The position numbers and the translations under genes were made by a program. 64,000 bases of DNA from Pseudonocardia terrae (GTDB taxonomy: Bacteria; Actinomycetota; Actinomycetes; Mycobacteriales; Pseudonocardiaceae): assembly GCF_021343995.1 (NCBI RefSeq), contig NZ_JAJTTE010000011.1, forward strand, positions 1 through 64,000. Direction: 5' to 3'. Each line of letters opens with the position of its first letter. Position 1 is the first letter of the stretch. The notes beneath the pieces are model-generated. The model was not told the origin of the DNA, searched no databases, and saw nothing but the letters and a program-made list of their open reading frames with translations. Below are positions 49,641-59,064 of the stretch, piece by piece.

Positions 49641-51011
49641 TCACCCGGTCGGTCGCACCCGTAGCCGCACGGCGAAGGGGTCCACGCCGGCCGGGAGCGG
49701 CGCCTGCGGGTCGATCACCGGAGCGGCGAGCTCCAGCTCCCGGCCGCGCAGCAGGTGCGCCAGGAACGACGACGTGGTGAACAGGACCAGCTCCCGGCCG
49801 GGGCAGCGGCCCGGACCGGCGCTGAACGGGACCAGGGCCGGGTCCTCCTGCGCGGCGCCGTCGAGCCACTGCTGCGGGTCGAAGCGGTTCGCGTCGGCGC
49901 GCGTGCGGCCGTCGCGGTGCAGGTACCAGGTCGGGATGATCATCGCGGTCCGCGCGTCGAGCTCGCCGCCATCCCAGCGCACCGGCCGCGTGGTCTCGCG
50001 GAGCAGGAGCGGCGTCGTCGGCCACAGCCGCACCGACTCCAGGACGGTCGCACGCAGCCGCGGCAGGTCCTGGGGCAGGGCGAGGTCGCGGTCGCCGATC
50101 TCCTCCCGGGCCCGGGTCAGCTCCGCGGGATGGGCGACGAGCGCGGCGAGGGCCCGCAGGGCGACCGCGCCCGCGGGGTCGTAGGCGAAGAGCCACTGCG
50201 GCACCTGGTCGACGGGGTCGACCTCCGGGTCCGCGGGCGTCCGGGCGATCATCTCGGCCAGGCTGCCCGGCTCGGCACGCTCCAGGTGCTCGCGCACCCG
50301 CGCGCGGAACCGCTCGCGGCGGGCCCGTCGCCGTGGCAGCAGGAAGGACCAGTTGGCCGCGTTGCGCAGCCGGGTCAGCTCGTCGGTGAGGTCGTGGTCG
50401 TCGCGGGCGCCGTCGCCGAGCACCACCCGGCGCACCACCCGCCACCAGGCGCGGACGAAGGCGTCCCAGTCGAGCTCACCGGTCCGGTCCATCTCCGCGC
50501 CGAGGACCCCGGCCTCCTGAGCGACAGCGCGGGCCATCACGGCGGCGTTGCGGTGCAACGGGTGCCCGGTGTCGAGTACGGCCTCGTTGAACCGTCGGCG
50601 TTCGGCGCGGGCCTCGCCGTGCGAGACGAGCACGCCGTGCGGCTGGAACTGGCCGAGCGCCTTGCGCTTCTCCCAGGTGTCCGGCGCGAAGGGCTCGGGG
50701 GTCTCGTCGAGGATCCGCCGGACGTCGTCGGCGTCGAGCACCAGCGCGGCCCTGCGCCCGGGCAGCCGCAGCCGCACCGGGCCGTGACCGTAGCGGGTCG
50801 AGAGGTCCTGCAGGACCCGCACGCCGCGGCCGTCGAGATCGGCCTTGCCGGCCAGGGCGACGACGTGGCGGCGCCGGGCGATCACCCCCTGCGCGACGAT
50901 CGGCAGGATCGCCCCTGCGGCCCGCAGGGTGTCGCGGCCGGAGGCGAGCGGCAGGCCGGGCTCGCCGGTGTGGCGGGGCGGGGCGTCGAGCGGGGTCTGC
51001 TGCGTGGTCAT
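49641..51011 (-). CDS. Cytochrome P450, atypical I-helix
   Basis: A 456-residue P450 with the heme loop FSAGPGRCPGRELVL and the ExxR motif ESVR. The I-helix reads WLFAYDPAGAVALRAL. The Asp is present but the usual Thr after it is missing, so oxygen activation must differ or rely on another group. The N-terminus has no membrane anchor. The substrate is unknown. The sequence is clearly of a different subfamily from the P450 at 19659. It stands alone on the minus strand, 42 bases downstream of nothing but the holin gene's start region. Confidence 0.88.
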   Translation of the reverse strand: MTTQQTPLDAPPRHTGEPGLPLASGRDTLRAAGAILPIVAQGVIARRRHVVALAGKADLDGRGVRVLQDLSTRYGHGPVRLRLPGRRAALVLDADDVRRILDETPEPFAPDTWEKRKALGQFQPHGVLVSHGEARAERRRFNEAVLDTGHPLHRNAAVMARAVAQEAGVLGAEMDRTGELDWDAFVRAWWRVVRRVVLGDGARDDHDLTDELTRLRNAANWSFLLPRRRARRERFRARVREHLERAEPGSLAEMIARTPADPEVDPVDQVPQWLFAYDPAGAVALRALAALVAHPAELTRAREEIGDRDLALPQDLPRLRATVLESVRLWPTTPLLLRETTRPVRWDGGELDARTAMIIPTWYLHRDGRTRADANRFDPQQWLDGAAQEDPALVPFSAGPGRCPGRELVLFTTSSFLAHLLRGRELELAAPVIDPQAPLPAGVDPFAVRLRVRPTG

Positions 51012-51113
51012 GAGAGGCCGGTACCCGATGCCGGGCGGATCTCACGCGTCCCCGGCACGCCGCGGCGCCGGGCACCCGTGCGGATCCCGGCGCCGCGGCG
51101 GTGCGGTGGTGCC

Positions 51114-51341
51114 TCAGTCGCGACCCCGCTCGGTGGTGTCGTCGTCCGTGGAGGCGGGCATGTGGCCCTGGGCGGCCGGCACGTCGACCTGCGGGCCGCC
51201 GGGCACCTCGGCCATGGGCTCGACGCCCTGGGCCTGGTCGTCGGGCTCGGACCCGGGCGGCGCGGCCGGCGACCGCTCCTCGGTCCTCGTGTCGTGCAGG
51301 GTGCGCACCCGCTCGGGTCGCGGGTCGTCGTCACGGGTCAT
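51114..51341 (-). CDS. Small hydrophilic hypothetical protein
   Basis: A 75-residue acidic, Pro/Gly-rich protein, probably disordered (EPDDQAQGVEPMAEVPGGPQ). No domain is recognised. It is supported only by codon bias and position. Confidence 0.45.
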   Translation of the reverse strand: MTRDDDPRPERVRTLHDTRTEERSPAAPPGSEPDDQAQGVEPMAEVPGGPQVDVPAAQGHMPASTDDDTTERGRD

Positions 51342-51454
51342 GCGGGGGAGCTACCCGGGCCGCCCCGCGTCCACTCGCGGGCGCCGTGTGACCGTCACGT
51401 GACGATGCCGTGCCCGATTCGGCGTTCCGGCCCCCGGCCGGTCACCATGCGGGG

Positions 51455-52303
51455 ATGACAGCAGCGTCGGGACCGGACACGGCCACCGCGGAGGACGGGC
51501 CCCTGCACGGCCTCACCGTGGGGGTGACGGCCGCGCGCAAGGCCGAGGAGCTCGCCGGGCTCCTCGAGCGGCGCGGCGCCCGCGTGCTGCACGGCGCGGC
51601 GGTGCGGATCGTCGCGGTCGAGGACGACGACCGGGTCGTCGACCGCACCCGTGGCCTGCTCGCGGCCCCGCCGGACATCGTCGTGGCGACGACCGGGGTC
51701 GGGTTCAGCGGCTGGCTGGCCGGGGCCGAGCGCTGGGGCCTGCGGGAGGAGCTCGTCGCGACGCTGGGGCGCGGGGAGATCCTGGCGCGCGGGCCGAAGG
51801 CGCGCGGGGCGATCCGCGGCGCCGGCCTGACCGACGCCTGGTCCCCGGCCACCGAGTCCTCGGCCGAGGTGCTGGAGCACCTGCTGGACCGGGGCGTCGC
51901 CGGCCTGCGCATCGCGGTGCAGCTGCACGGGGACCCGTTGACCGAGCTGGTCGACGCGCTGACCGCCGCCGGCGCCGAGGTCGTCACGGTGCCGGTGTAC
52001 CGGTGGGAGCTGCCCGCCGACCTCGGCCCGGTGGACCACCTCACCGACCGGCTGCTGGCCGGCGGGCTCGACGCCCTGACATTCACCAGCGCGCCTGCGG
52101 TGGCCGGCCTGCTCCGCCGCGCCGATGAGCGCGACTTGCGGGAACGCGTGGTCGAGGCGCTGCAGCGGACCCTCGTGGCCTGTGTCGGGCCGGTCACCGC
52201 CGCGCCGCTGGAGGCCCACGGCGTGCCGAACGTCCAGCCCGACCGGGCCCGGCTGGGCCCGATGGTCCGGGCCCTCGAGGCCGCGGTGTCCGCCCGGCGC
52301 TGA
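51455..52303 (+). CDS. hemD: Uroporphyrinogen-III synthase-like protein
   Basis: A 282-residue protein with the HemD two-lobe fold: LTVGVTAARKAEELAGLLER, PPDIVVATTGVGFSGWL, and ALTFTSAPAVAGLLRRADER, then LVACVGPVTAAPLEAHG. HemD cyclises hydroxymethylbilane to uroporphyrinogen III. No other tetrapyrrole gene is near, and actinomycetes often have extra HemD-like proteins fused to or near regulators, so a specialised role is possible. ATG 51455 starts the fold. Confidence 0.78.
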   Translation: MTAASGPDTATAEDGPLHGLTVGVTAARKAEELAGLLERRGARVLHGAAVRIVAVEDDDRVVDRTRGLLAAPPDIVVATTGVGFSGWLAGAERWGLREELVATLGRGEILARGPKARGAIRGAGLTDAWSPATESSAEVLEHLLDRGVAGLRIAVQLHGDPLTELVDALTAAGAEVVTVPVYRWELPADLGPVDHLTDRLLAGGLDALTFTSAPAVAGLLRRADERDLRERVVEALQRTLVACVGPVTAAPLEAHGVPNVQPDRARLGPMVRALEAAVSARR

Positions 52304-52315
52304 GCGGCCCCGACC

Positions 52316-55300
52316 TCACCAGGTGTCGACGAAGGGGCGCCGCTCGCCGAGCCGCCGCGGGGCGGCGTCGAGGGTCGCCCCGATCAGCGCCCGGGTGTCG
52401 GCCGGGTCGACGACGTCGTCGACCTCGAACACCGACGCCACGCTCAGCCCCTTGCCCCGCTCGTAGAGCGCCGCGATGAGCTCCGCCCGCCGGGCGGCCC
52501 GCGCGTCCGGGTCCGCGATGGCGGCCAGTTCCTTGCGGTGGGCGAGGTCGACCGAGCCCTCCAGGCCCATGCCGCCGAACTCGGCGGTGGGCCAGGCGAA
52601 CGTCGCGTACGGCGCCTTGATGCTGCCGCCCAGCATGGCCATCGCGCCGAGCCCGTAGGCCTTGCGCAACACCAACGCCACCACCGGCACCGACAGGTTC
52701 GCGCCCGCCACGAACATCCGCGAGAAGTGCCGCACGGTCGCCGTCTCCTCGGACGCCGGACCGACCATGAACCCCGGCGTGTCGCAGAGCGAGAGGACCG
52801 GGAGGCCGTAGGCGTCGCACAGCTGCAGGAACCGCGCCGCCTTGTCCGCCGCGGGGGAGTCGATCGCCCCGCCGAGGTGGCGCGGGTTGTTGGCCAGCAC
52901 CCCGACCGGACGACCGTCGAGCTCGGCCAGCACCGTGAGCACGCCGATCCCGAACCGGGGGCGCAGCTCCAGCACGCTGTCCGTGTCGAACAACCCCTCG
53001 ACCACGGCGCGGACGTCGTAGGCGCGCAGGCGGTTCTCCGGCACGGCCCGGCGCAGCAGCCGCTGGTCCGGGCAGGGGACACCGCCGGGCGCGTCCGCCT
53101 CGCGCAGGTACCGCAGGTACCGGCGGGCGACCCGGACGGCCTCGGCCTCGTCGCGGACCAGGACGTCGACCACGCCGTTGGCGTCCTGCACCGTCATGGG
53201 CCCGATGTCCTCGGGCGCCACGACGCCCAGGCCGCCGCCCTCGATCATGGCCGGCCCACCCATGCCGAGGTTCGCGTCCTCGGTGGAGATCAGCACGTCG
53301 CAGCAGCCCGCGAGCGCGGCGTTGCCGGCGAAGCAGCGGCCCGAGACGATCCCGATCAGCGGTACCCGCCCGGACAGCCGCGCGAAGTCCCGGAAGGTCG
53401 GCACGTCGAGGCCGCTGATCTGCGCGGTGTCCGTGTCGCCCGGCCGACCGCCGCCACCCTCGGCGAACAGCACGACGGGGAGGCCGCCGCGCTCGGCCAG
53501 GTCGATCATCCGGTCGGTCTTGGCGTGGTTGCGCTTGCCCTGGGTGCCGGCGAGGACCATGTAGTCGTAGGCCATCACCACACAGCGACGGCCGTCGACG
53601 ACCCCGATGCCGGTCACCATGCCGTCCCCGGTGGTGTTCTCGATCAGGTCGTCGAGGGGGTGCCGGCGCGTCTGGGCCGCGATCGACAGCGCCCCGTACT
53701 CGACGAACGACCCGGGCTCGCACAGGTCGGCGATGTTCTCCCGAGCGGTGCGGTGCCCGGTCCGCCGCCGCTTCGCGACGGCCGCGGGCCGGTTCTCGTC
53801 GAGCCCGAACCCGCGCCGCCGGCGGACCTCGGCGAGGTCGCGGCGGATCGCGTCCGGGTCGCCCTCCTCGTCGGCGGCGTGCGCGGCCGCGTCGAGCTCG
53901 CCCGGGGTGAAGTCGGCCAGCACCGAGCCCTCGTCGACGACGTCGCCGACGGCCACGCCGATCTCGCCGAGCACGCCGTCGGCCGGGGCGGTGACCAGGT
54001 GCTCCATCTTCATCGACTCGAGGACGAGCACGGTGCGCCCGCGGGCCAGCGCGTCGCCGCGCGCCGCCTCGACCGCCACCACCACGCCGGCCATCGGAGC
54101 CAGGACCTTGCCCGCGTCGGTGCCGGCGTTCCCGTCGGCGCCGGGGACGGGCCCGTCGGGCGCGATCGCGGGCAGGACCTCCTCGACGAACCCGGTGTGG
54201 ATGCGCCCCTCCTCCAGCTCCGGCCGGGCGACGAGCGCGCGCAGCGCGGGGATCGTGGTCGGCGGCCCGGCCACGTCGAACTCGCCGAGGGCGCGGTCGA
54301 GCCGACGCAGCAGCCGGGTCAGGTCGCCGCCCGGCTCGGTGACGACGACCTTGGCCAGCAACGAGTCGAACCGTGGGCCGACGACGTAGCCGGCGTGGCC
54401 GTGGGTGTCGACGCGAACGTCGCGGCCGCCCGGCGGACGGAACCGGCGCAGCTCGCCCACCCCCGGCCGCACGCCGCCGTCGGGCAGCAGGGTCTCGGTG
54501 TTCACCCGGGCCTGCACCGCGAGCCCGCGCGGTGCCGGCGGGTGCGCAGGGTCCAACCCGAGTTCGGACAGCGTCGCCCCGGCCGCGATCCGCAGCGCGG
54601 CCTCGACCAGGTCCACCCCGGTGACCTCCTCGGTCACCGTGTGCTCCACCTGCAGCCGCGGGTTGACCTCGAGGAACGCGATGTCGTCCCCGGCCACGAG
54701 GAACTCCACCGTGCCCAGCCCGCGGTAGCCCTCGAGCAGGTCCCGGGCGTGGGCGAGGAGCCGGGCCCGCAGGTCGTCGGGCAGCCACGGGCTGGGGGCG
54801 AACTCGACGAGCTTCTGCCGGCGGCGCTGCAGCGTGCAGTCCCGCTCGCCGAGGGCGACGACCCCGGACCCGTCCCCGACGACCTGCACCTCGACGTGCC
54901 GGGCGTCGGGCAGCAGCCGCTCGACGTAGACCCGTCCGTCGCCGAAGGCCTGCTCGGCCTCCGAGCGGCACCGCTCCAGCGCCCCGGCCAGCTCGTCCGG
55001 GGTGTGCACCGGCCGCATGCCGCGCCCGCCGCCTCCCGCCAGCGCCTTGACCATCACCGCGGCACCCGGGCCGAGGGACTCCAGGAACTCCCGCGCCCCG
55101 GCGAGGTCGACCGGCCCGTCCGACGCGGGCAGGACCGGCAGCCCGCGGGCCGCCGCGGCCGCCCGTGCGCGTACCTTGTCCCCGAAGGTCTCCAGCACCT
55201 CGGGGCCCGGCCCGACGAGCGTCAGCCCGGCGTCGGCGCAGGCCCACGCGAAGCCCGGGTCCTCGGCGAGGAAGCCGTAACCGGGATGGACGGTGTCGGC

Positions 55301-55516
55301 CCCGGCCGTGCGGGCCGCGGCGACGAGCGCGGCGGCGTCGAGGTAGGCGGCGGTCCCGGTGCCGGGCAACGGCACCCGCCGGTCGGCCAGCTCCGCGTGC
55401 AGGGCCCCCGGCTCGTCGGCCGTGGTCACCGCCACGGTCGTGTATCCGAGGTCGGCGGCCGCCCGGACGATCCGGACGGCGATCTCGCCGCGGTTGGCCA
55501 CGAGCAGGACGGTCAC
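52316..55516 (-). CDS. Single-chain acyl-CoA carboxylase
   Basis: A 1066-residue biotin-dependent carboxylase. Residues 1-445 are biotin carboxylase (LLVANRGEIAVRI, KALAGGGGRGM, EVNPRLQVEHTVTE). Residues 480-560 are the biotin carrier with the biotinyl lysine in ESMKMEH. Residues 590-1066 are carboxyltransferase (MVLAGTQGKRNHAKTDRM, and the acyl-CoA-binding IDSPAADKAARFLQLCDAYG). All steps of acetyl-, propionyl- or longer-acyl-CoA carboxylation sit in one chain; the substrate cannot be told. GTG 55516 overlaps the ligase stop by four bases, linking the two in one operon. Confidence 0.92.
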   Translation of the reverse strand: MTVLLVANRGEIAVRIVRAAADLGYTTVAVTTADEPGALHAELADRRVPLPGTGTAAYLDAAALVAAARTAGADTVHPGYGFLAEDPGFAWACADAGLTLVGPGPEVLETFGDKVRARAAAAARGLPVLPASDGPVDLAGAREFLESLGPGAAVMVKALAGGGGRGMRPVHTPDELAGALERCRSEAEQAFGDGRVYVERLLPDARHVEVQVVGDGSGVVALGERDCTLQRRRQKLVEFAPSPWLPDDLRARLLAHARDLLEGYRGLGTVEFLVAGDDIAFLEVNPRLQVEHTVTEEVTGVDLVEAALRIAAGATLSELGLDPAHPPAPRGLAVQARVNTETLLPDGGVRPGVGELRRFRPPGGRDVRVDTHGHAGYVVGPRFDSLLAKVVVTEPGGDLTRLLRRLDRALGEFDVAGPPTTIPALRALVARPELEEGRIHTGFVEEVLPAIAPDGPVPGADGNAGTDAGKVLAPMAGVVVAVEAARGDALARGRTVLVLESMKMEHLVTAPADGVLGEIGVAVGDVVDEGSVLADFTPGELDAAAHAADEEGDPDAIRRDLAEVRRRRGFGLDENRPAAVAKRRRTGHRTARENIADLCEPGSFVEYGALSIAAQTRRHPLDDLIENTTGDGMVTGIGVVDGRRCVVMAYDYMVLAGTQGKRNHAKTDRMIDLAERGGLPVVLFAEGGGGRPGDTDTAQISGLDVPTFRDFARLSGRVPLIGIVSGRCFAGNAALAGCCDVLISTEDANLGMGGPAMIEGGGLGVVAPEDIGPMTVQDANGVVDVLVRDEAEAVRVARRYLRYLREADAPGGVPCPDQRLLRRAVPENRLRAYDVRAVVEGLFDTDSVLELRPRFGIGVLTVLAELDGRPVGVLANNPRHLGGAIDSPAADKAARFLQLCDAYGLPVLSLCDTPGFMVGPASEETATVRHFSRMFVAGANLSVPVVALVLRKAYGLGAMAMLGGSIKAPYATFAWPTAEFGGMGLEGSVDLAHRKELAAIADPDARAARRAELIAALYERGKGLSVASVFEVDDVVDPADTRALIGATLDAAPRRLGERRPFVDTW

Positions 55517-57093
55517 GAGCGCCTCCCCACGACGATCCCGGCGGCGGTCCGGTCCCAGGCCCCGCCCGCCCCGCGGTCCCGCAGCACCGCCTTCTGCACC
55601 TTCTGCGTGGGCGTGCGCGGCAACGCGTCCGCGACCTCGACGTACCGGGGGACCATGAAGTACGGCATCCGGTCCACGCAGAACGCGATCAGCTCGGCCG
55701 GGTCGAACGCGTGCCCCTCGCGGAGCACGACCACGGCCTTGATCTCGTCCTCGGCCAGCTCGGAGGGCACGGCCACGACCGCGCTCTCGGCCACGGCCGG
55801 GAACTCGTCGAGCACCCGCTCCACCTCCATGGAGGAGACGTTCTCACCGCCCTTGCGCAGGGCGTCCTTGATCCGGTCCCGGAAGTAGTAGCGGCCCTCC
55901 TCGTCGACGGTGAACGCGTCGCCGGTGTGCAGCCACCCGTCCCGCCACATCTCGGCGGTCTTCTCCGGGAGCCCGTGGTAGCCCAGCATCACCGTCTCCG
56001 GCACCTCCGGCCGCACGATCAGTTCGCCGACCTGCCCGGGCGGGACGTCGCGCCCCTGCTCGTCGACGACCCGCAGGTCGTAGCCGGCCCGGGCGAACCC
56101 CGCCTGGCCGGGCCGGATCCGGTCGGGCGGACCGAGGATCACGCAGCCGATCTCGCTCATCCCGTAGGCGGTCGTGGCCTCGACGCCGAACCGCCGGCGG
56201 AAGGCGTCGACGTCGCCGGGCAGCGGCGACATCCCGGCCTGGCGCAGCGGGTTGTCCTGGTCGTCCGGGCGGGGCGGGGCCTGCGCGAGGAGCTGGGCGA
56301 TCGTGCCGAGCATGCTCGTGAGCGTGATGCCGTGCTCGCGGACGGTGTCCCAGAACCGGGAGACGGAGAAGCCCGGCTCGACCACGCACCGGCAACCGTG
56401 GATCAGCGCGGCGTACACCCCGGCCCACTGGCCGGCGAGGTGGAACAGCGGCAGCGTGACGAGTACCCGGTCGTCGGGCCCCGGCGGCAGGAAGTCCTCG
56501 CGGGAGGCGTAGGTGTAGGCGTGCGCGTGCGAGGTCAGGACGCCCTTCGAGGCGCCGGTGGTGCCGGAGGTGTACATGATCGCGACGAGGTCCCGGCCGG
56601 TGACCGGCTCCGGCGCCGCCGCGGCTGCCGTGAGCAGCTCGCCGAACGTGACTGTCCGGAACCCCGCGAGCGTGCCCGTGCCGCGCACCACCACCGTGCG
56701 CAGCCGGGTCAGCTCCCCGGCGACCGCCGCCAGCCGCGGCAGGTAGGCCTCCTCGACGACGAGGGTCTCCGCGGCCGAGTCGTTGAGCACGTGCGCCAGG
56801 AACCGTCCCTTGTAGGCGGTGTTCACCGGGACCTCGACCGCGCCGGTCAGTGACAGCCCGAGCCAGGTGTGCACGAAGTCCAGGGTGTTGTCCAGCAGCA
56901 GGGCCACCGCGTCACCCCGGCCGACGCCGAGCGCGCGCAGCCCGCCGGCGATCCGCAGGGCCCGGGCATGGGCCTCGGCGAAGGTGTAGCGGCCGGTCGC
57001 GTCGACCTGGGCGAGCGCGTCGGGCGACCGGTCGAGCACGCGGTCGAACGCGTACCCGACCGTCCGGTGCGCGGGGGACGGGAGTCCCGGCAT
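55513..57093 (-). CDS. Acyl-CoA synthetase (AMP-forming)
   Basis: A 526-residue ANL-superfamily ligase that activates a carboxylate to its CoA thioester via an acyl-AMP. Motifs are YTSGTTGASKGVL (P-loop), TAYGMSE, GWLHTGD and the C-terminal catalytic lysine region RTPTQKVQK. The sequence resembles CaiC-type (carnitine/crotonobetaine) ligases; the substrate is unknown. It is followed directly by the single-chain carboxylase gene, so the pair would activate and then carboxylate an acyl group. GAGGAGG lies upstream of ATG 57093. Confidence 0.92.
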   Translation of the reverse strand: MPGLPSPAHRTVGYAFDRVLDRSPDALAQVDATGRYTFAEAHARALRIAGGLRALGVGRGDAVALLLDNTLDFVHTWLGLSLTGAVEVPVNTAYKGRFLAHVLNDSAAETLVVEEAYLPRLAAVAGELTRLRTVVVRGTGTLAGFRTVTFGELLTAAAAAPEPVTGRDLVAIMYTSGTTGASKGVLTSHAHAYTYASREDFLPPGPDDRVLVTLPLFHLAGQWAGVYAALIHGCRCVVEPGFSVSRFWDTVREHGITLTSMLGTIAQLLAQAPPRPDDQDNPLRQAGMSPLPGDVDAFRRRFGVEATTAYGMSEIGCVILGPPDRIRPGQAGFARAGYDLRVVDEQGRDVPPGQVGELIVRPEVPETVMLGYHGLPEKTAEMWRDGWLHTGDAFTVDEEGRYYFRDRIKDALRKGGENVSSMEVERVLDEFPAVAESAVVAVPSELAEDEIKAVVVLREGHAFDPAELIAFCVDRMPYFMVPRYVEVADALPRTPTQKVQKAVLRDRGAGGAWDRTAAGIVVGRRS

Positions 57094-57109
57094 GAGCAGC
57101 CTCCTCGAA

Positions 57110-57127
57110 TGTGACGTCTATGTCACA
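57110..57127. promoter_or_regulatory. Palindromic operator TGTGAC-N6-GTCACA
   Basis: A perfect-armed dyad 17 bases before the ligase start codon, between a probable -10 box (TAGGGT on the minus strand, 57136-57141) and the ribosome binding site. A protein bound here would block transcription. The arms resemble CRP-type half sites but the spacing (TGTGA-N8-TCACA) is longer than the usual N6. Confidence 0.65.
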
Positions 57128-57146
57128 TCGCTCGACCCTAACAGCC

Positions 57147-57158
57147 GAACGGCCGTTC
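57147..57158. promoter_or_regulatory. Palindrome GAACGGCCGTTC
   Basis: A perfect 12-bp dyad just upstream of the probable -10 box of the ligase/carboxylase operon, in the style of TetR-family operators of acyl-CoA genes. It could also serve the divergent prfC region. Confidence 0.5.
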
Positions 57159-57203
57159 AGGGAGCGGGTCGGCGCTCATCGAGGCGCTCGTCTTGGGTCC
57201 CGG

Positions 57204-57425
57204 TCACCCCGCAGCAGGCCGGACGCCGGGGCGTGCGCAGCGGAGCACGGCGAGAAGGACCCCACCGGCCAGCCCGGCGCAGCCCAGGGCCAGCACCTCG
57301 TACGAGGTCGCGGCCACGGTGGCACCCGCGACGGACCCGCGGTGCGCGACGACACGTTCCGCCCCGTCCCCGCACCGGCCGGGCACCCCGCACCGGTGGT
57401 TACCCTGGATCACGGCGCGTGCCAC
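57204..57425 (-). CDS. Possible small single-helix membrane protein
   Basis: A 73-residue ORF with one hydrophobic segment (YEVLALGCAGLAGGVLLAVL) after a cationic start, lying in the gap between the ligase and prfC genes. No ribosome binding site is evident and no family is recognised. It may be spurious. Confidence 0.3.
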   Translation of the reverse strand: MARAVIQGNHRCGVPGRCGDGAERVVAHRGSVAGATVAATSYEVLALGCAGLAGGVLLAVLRCARPGVRPAAG

Positions 57426-57451
57426 GGGGCCGCGGCGGAGGGAGTGCGCAG

Positions 57452-59056
57452 GTGGTGCAGGTCGGATCGGCCGTGGCGGGGGACGTGCTCGCGGAGGCCG
57501 GACGGCGCCGGTCGTTCGCGGTGATCAGCCATCCCGACGCCGGCAAGTCGACGCTCACCGAGGCGCTCGCCCTCCACGCCGAGGTCATCGACTCGGCGGG
57601 CGCGGTGCACGGCAAGTCCGGGCGCAAGGGCGTCACCTCGGACTGGATGGAGATGGAGCGCCAGCGCGGCATCTCGGTGTCCAGCGCGGTGCTGCAGTTC
57701 GCGTACAAGGACGCGGTCGTCAACCTGCTCGACACCCCGGGCCACGGCGACTTCTCCGAGGACACCTACCGCGTGCTCGCCGCCGTCGACGCCGCGGTGA
57801 TGCTGCTCGACGCCGCCAAGGGCCTCGAGCCGCAGACGTTGAAGCTGTTCGACGTCTGCCGCTCGCGCAAGATCCCCGTCCTCACGTTCGTGAACAAGTG
57901 GGACCGCCCCGGCCGCGAGCCGCTGGAGCTGCTCGACGAGGTGGAGCAGACGATCGGGCTGCGGCCCATGCCCGTCACGTGGCCGCTCGGCGTCGCGGGG
58001 GAGCTGCGCGGGCTGATCGAGGTCGCCACCGGGGAGTTCACCCGCTACACGCGCGCGGCCGGCGGGGCGACCCGGGCCACCGCCGAGGTCGTGCCGGCCG
58101 AGGTGATCGCCGCCGAGGAGCCGCAGTTCTGGCAGACCGCGCAGGACGAGATCGCCCTGCTGGAGGAGATCGGCGCGCAGTTCGACGAGAAGGGCTTCCT
58201 CGCCGGCACCGCCACCCCGGTCCTGTTCGGGGCGGCGCTGTCGAACATCGGCGTCGCCCGGCTGCTCGACGCGCTGGTCGAGCTGGCCCCCTCGCCGTCG
58301 GAGCGCGAGGACGCCGAGGGCCGGCCCCGCGCGCTCGACGCCCCGCTGTCGGGCCTGGTGTTCAAGGTCCAGGCGGGCATGGACAAGGCGCACCGCGACC
58401 GGATGGCGTTCCTGCGGATCCACTCCGGGCGGTTCGAGCGTGGCATGGTGCTCACCCACGCCGCCACCGGCAAGCCCTTCGCCACCAAGTACGCGCAGTC
58501 GGTGTTCGGCAACCAGCGCACCACCGTCGAGGAGGCCTTCCCCGGCGACATCGTGGGGCTGGTCAACGCCAACGCCCTGCGCCCCGGCGACACCCTCTAC
58601 GCCGCCGAACCGGTGCACTACCCGGCGATCCCGAGCTTCGCGCCCGAGCACTTCTCCGTGGCCCGCTGCGCCGACGCGGGCAAGAGCAAGCAGTTCCGCC
58701 GCGGCATCGAGCAGCTCGACGGCGAGGGCGTGATCCAGGTGCTGCGCTCGGAGCGCCGCGGCGACCAGGCGCCGGTGCTCGCCGCCGTCGGCCCGCTGCA
58801 GTTCGACGTGGTGGCCGCGCGGATGGCGTCGGAGTTCTCCGCCCCGATCACCCTCGAGCACCTGCCCTACCAGATCGCCCGGGTGACTGACGAGGCCGGC
58901 GAGCAGGCCCTGGCGTCGCAGTCCGAGTGCGAGGTGCTCATGCGCAGCGACGGGGTGCGGCTGGCGGTGTTCAGCAACAAGTGGCGCATGGACGTCGTGA
59001 TCCGCAAGTTCCCGGACGTCGCCTTCGAGCCGCTGCTGGCCGGCACGGTCGCCTGA
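57452..59056 (+). CDS. prfC: Peptide chain release factor 3
   Basis: A 534-residue translational GTPase that recycles RF1/RF2 from the ribosome. G1 is SHPDAGKSTLTE, the switch region is QRGISVSSAV, G3 is DTPGHGDFSEDTYR, and G4 is NKWDRPG. Domain II begins near residue 300 and the C-terminal domain ends LLAGTVA. The length is normal (529 in E. coli). GTG 57452 or 57455 can start; GGAGGGAG lies upstream. TACCCT at 57401 is a plausible -10 box. The lactone-oxidase gene follows after eight bases. Confidence 0.95.
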   Translation: MVQVGSAVAGDVLAEAGRRRSFAVISHPDAGKSTLTEALALHAEVIDSAGAVHGKSGRKGVTSDWMEMERQRGISVSSAVLQFAYKDAVVNLLDTPGHGDFSEDTYRVLAAVDAAVMLLDAAKGLEPQTLKLFDVCRSRKIPVLTFVNKWDRPGREPLELLDEVEQTIGLRPMPVTWPLGVAGELRGLIEVATGEFTRYTRAAGGATRATAEVVPAEVIAAEEPQFWQTAQDEIALLEEIGAQFDEKGFLAGTATPVLFGAALSNIGVARLLDALVELAPSPSEREDAEGRPRALDAPLSGLVFKVQAGMDKAHRDRMAFLRIHSGRFERGMVLTHAATGKPFATKYAQSVFGNQRTTVEEAFPGDIVGLVNANALRPGDTLYAAEPVHYPAIPSFAPEHFSVARCADAGKSKQFRRGIEQLDGEGVIQVLRSERRGDQAPVLAAVGPLQFDVVAARMASEFSAPITLEHLPYQIARVTDEAGEQALASQSECEVLMRSDGVRLAVFSNKWRMDVVIRKFPDVAFEPLLAGTVA

Positions 59057-59064
59057 GCACGCCC

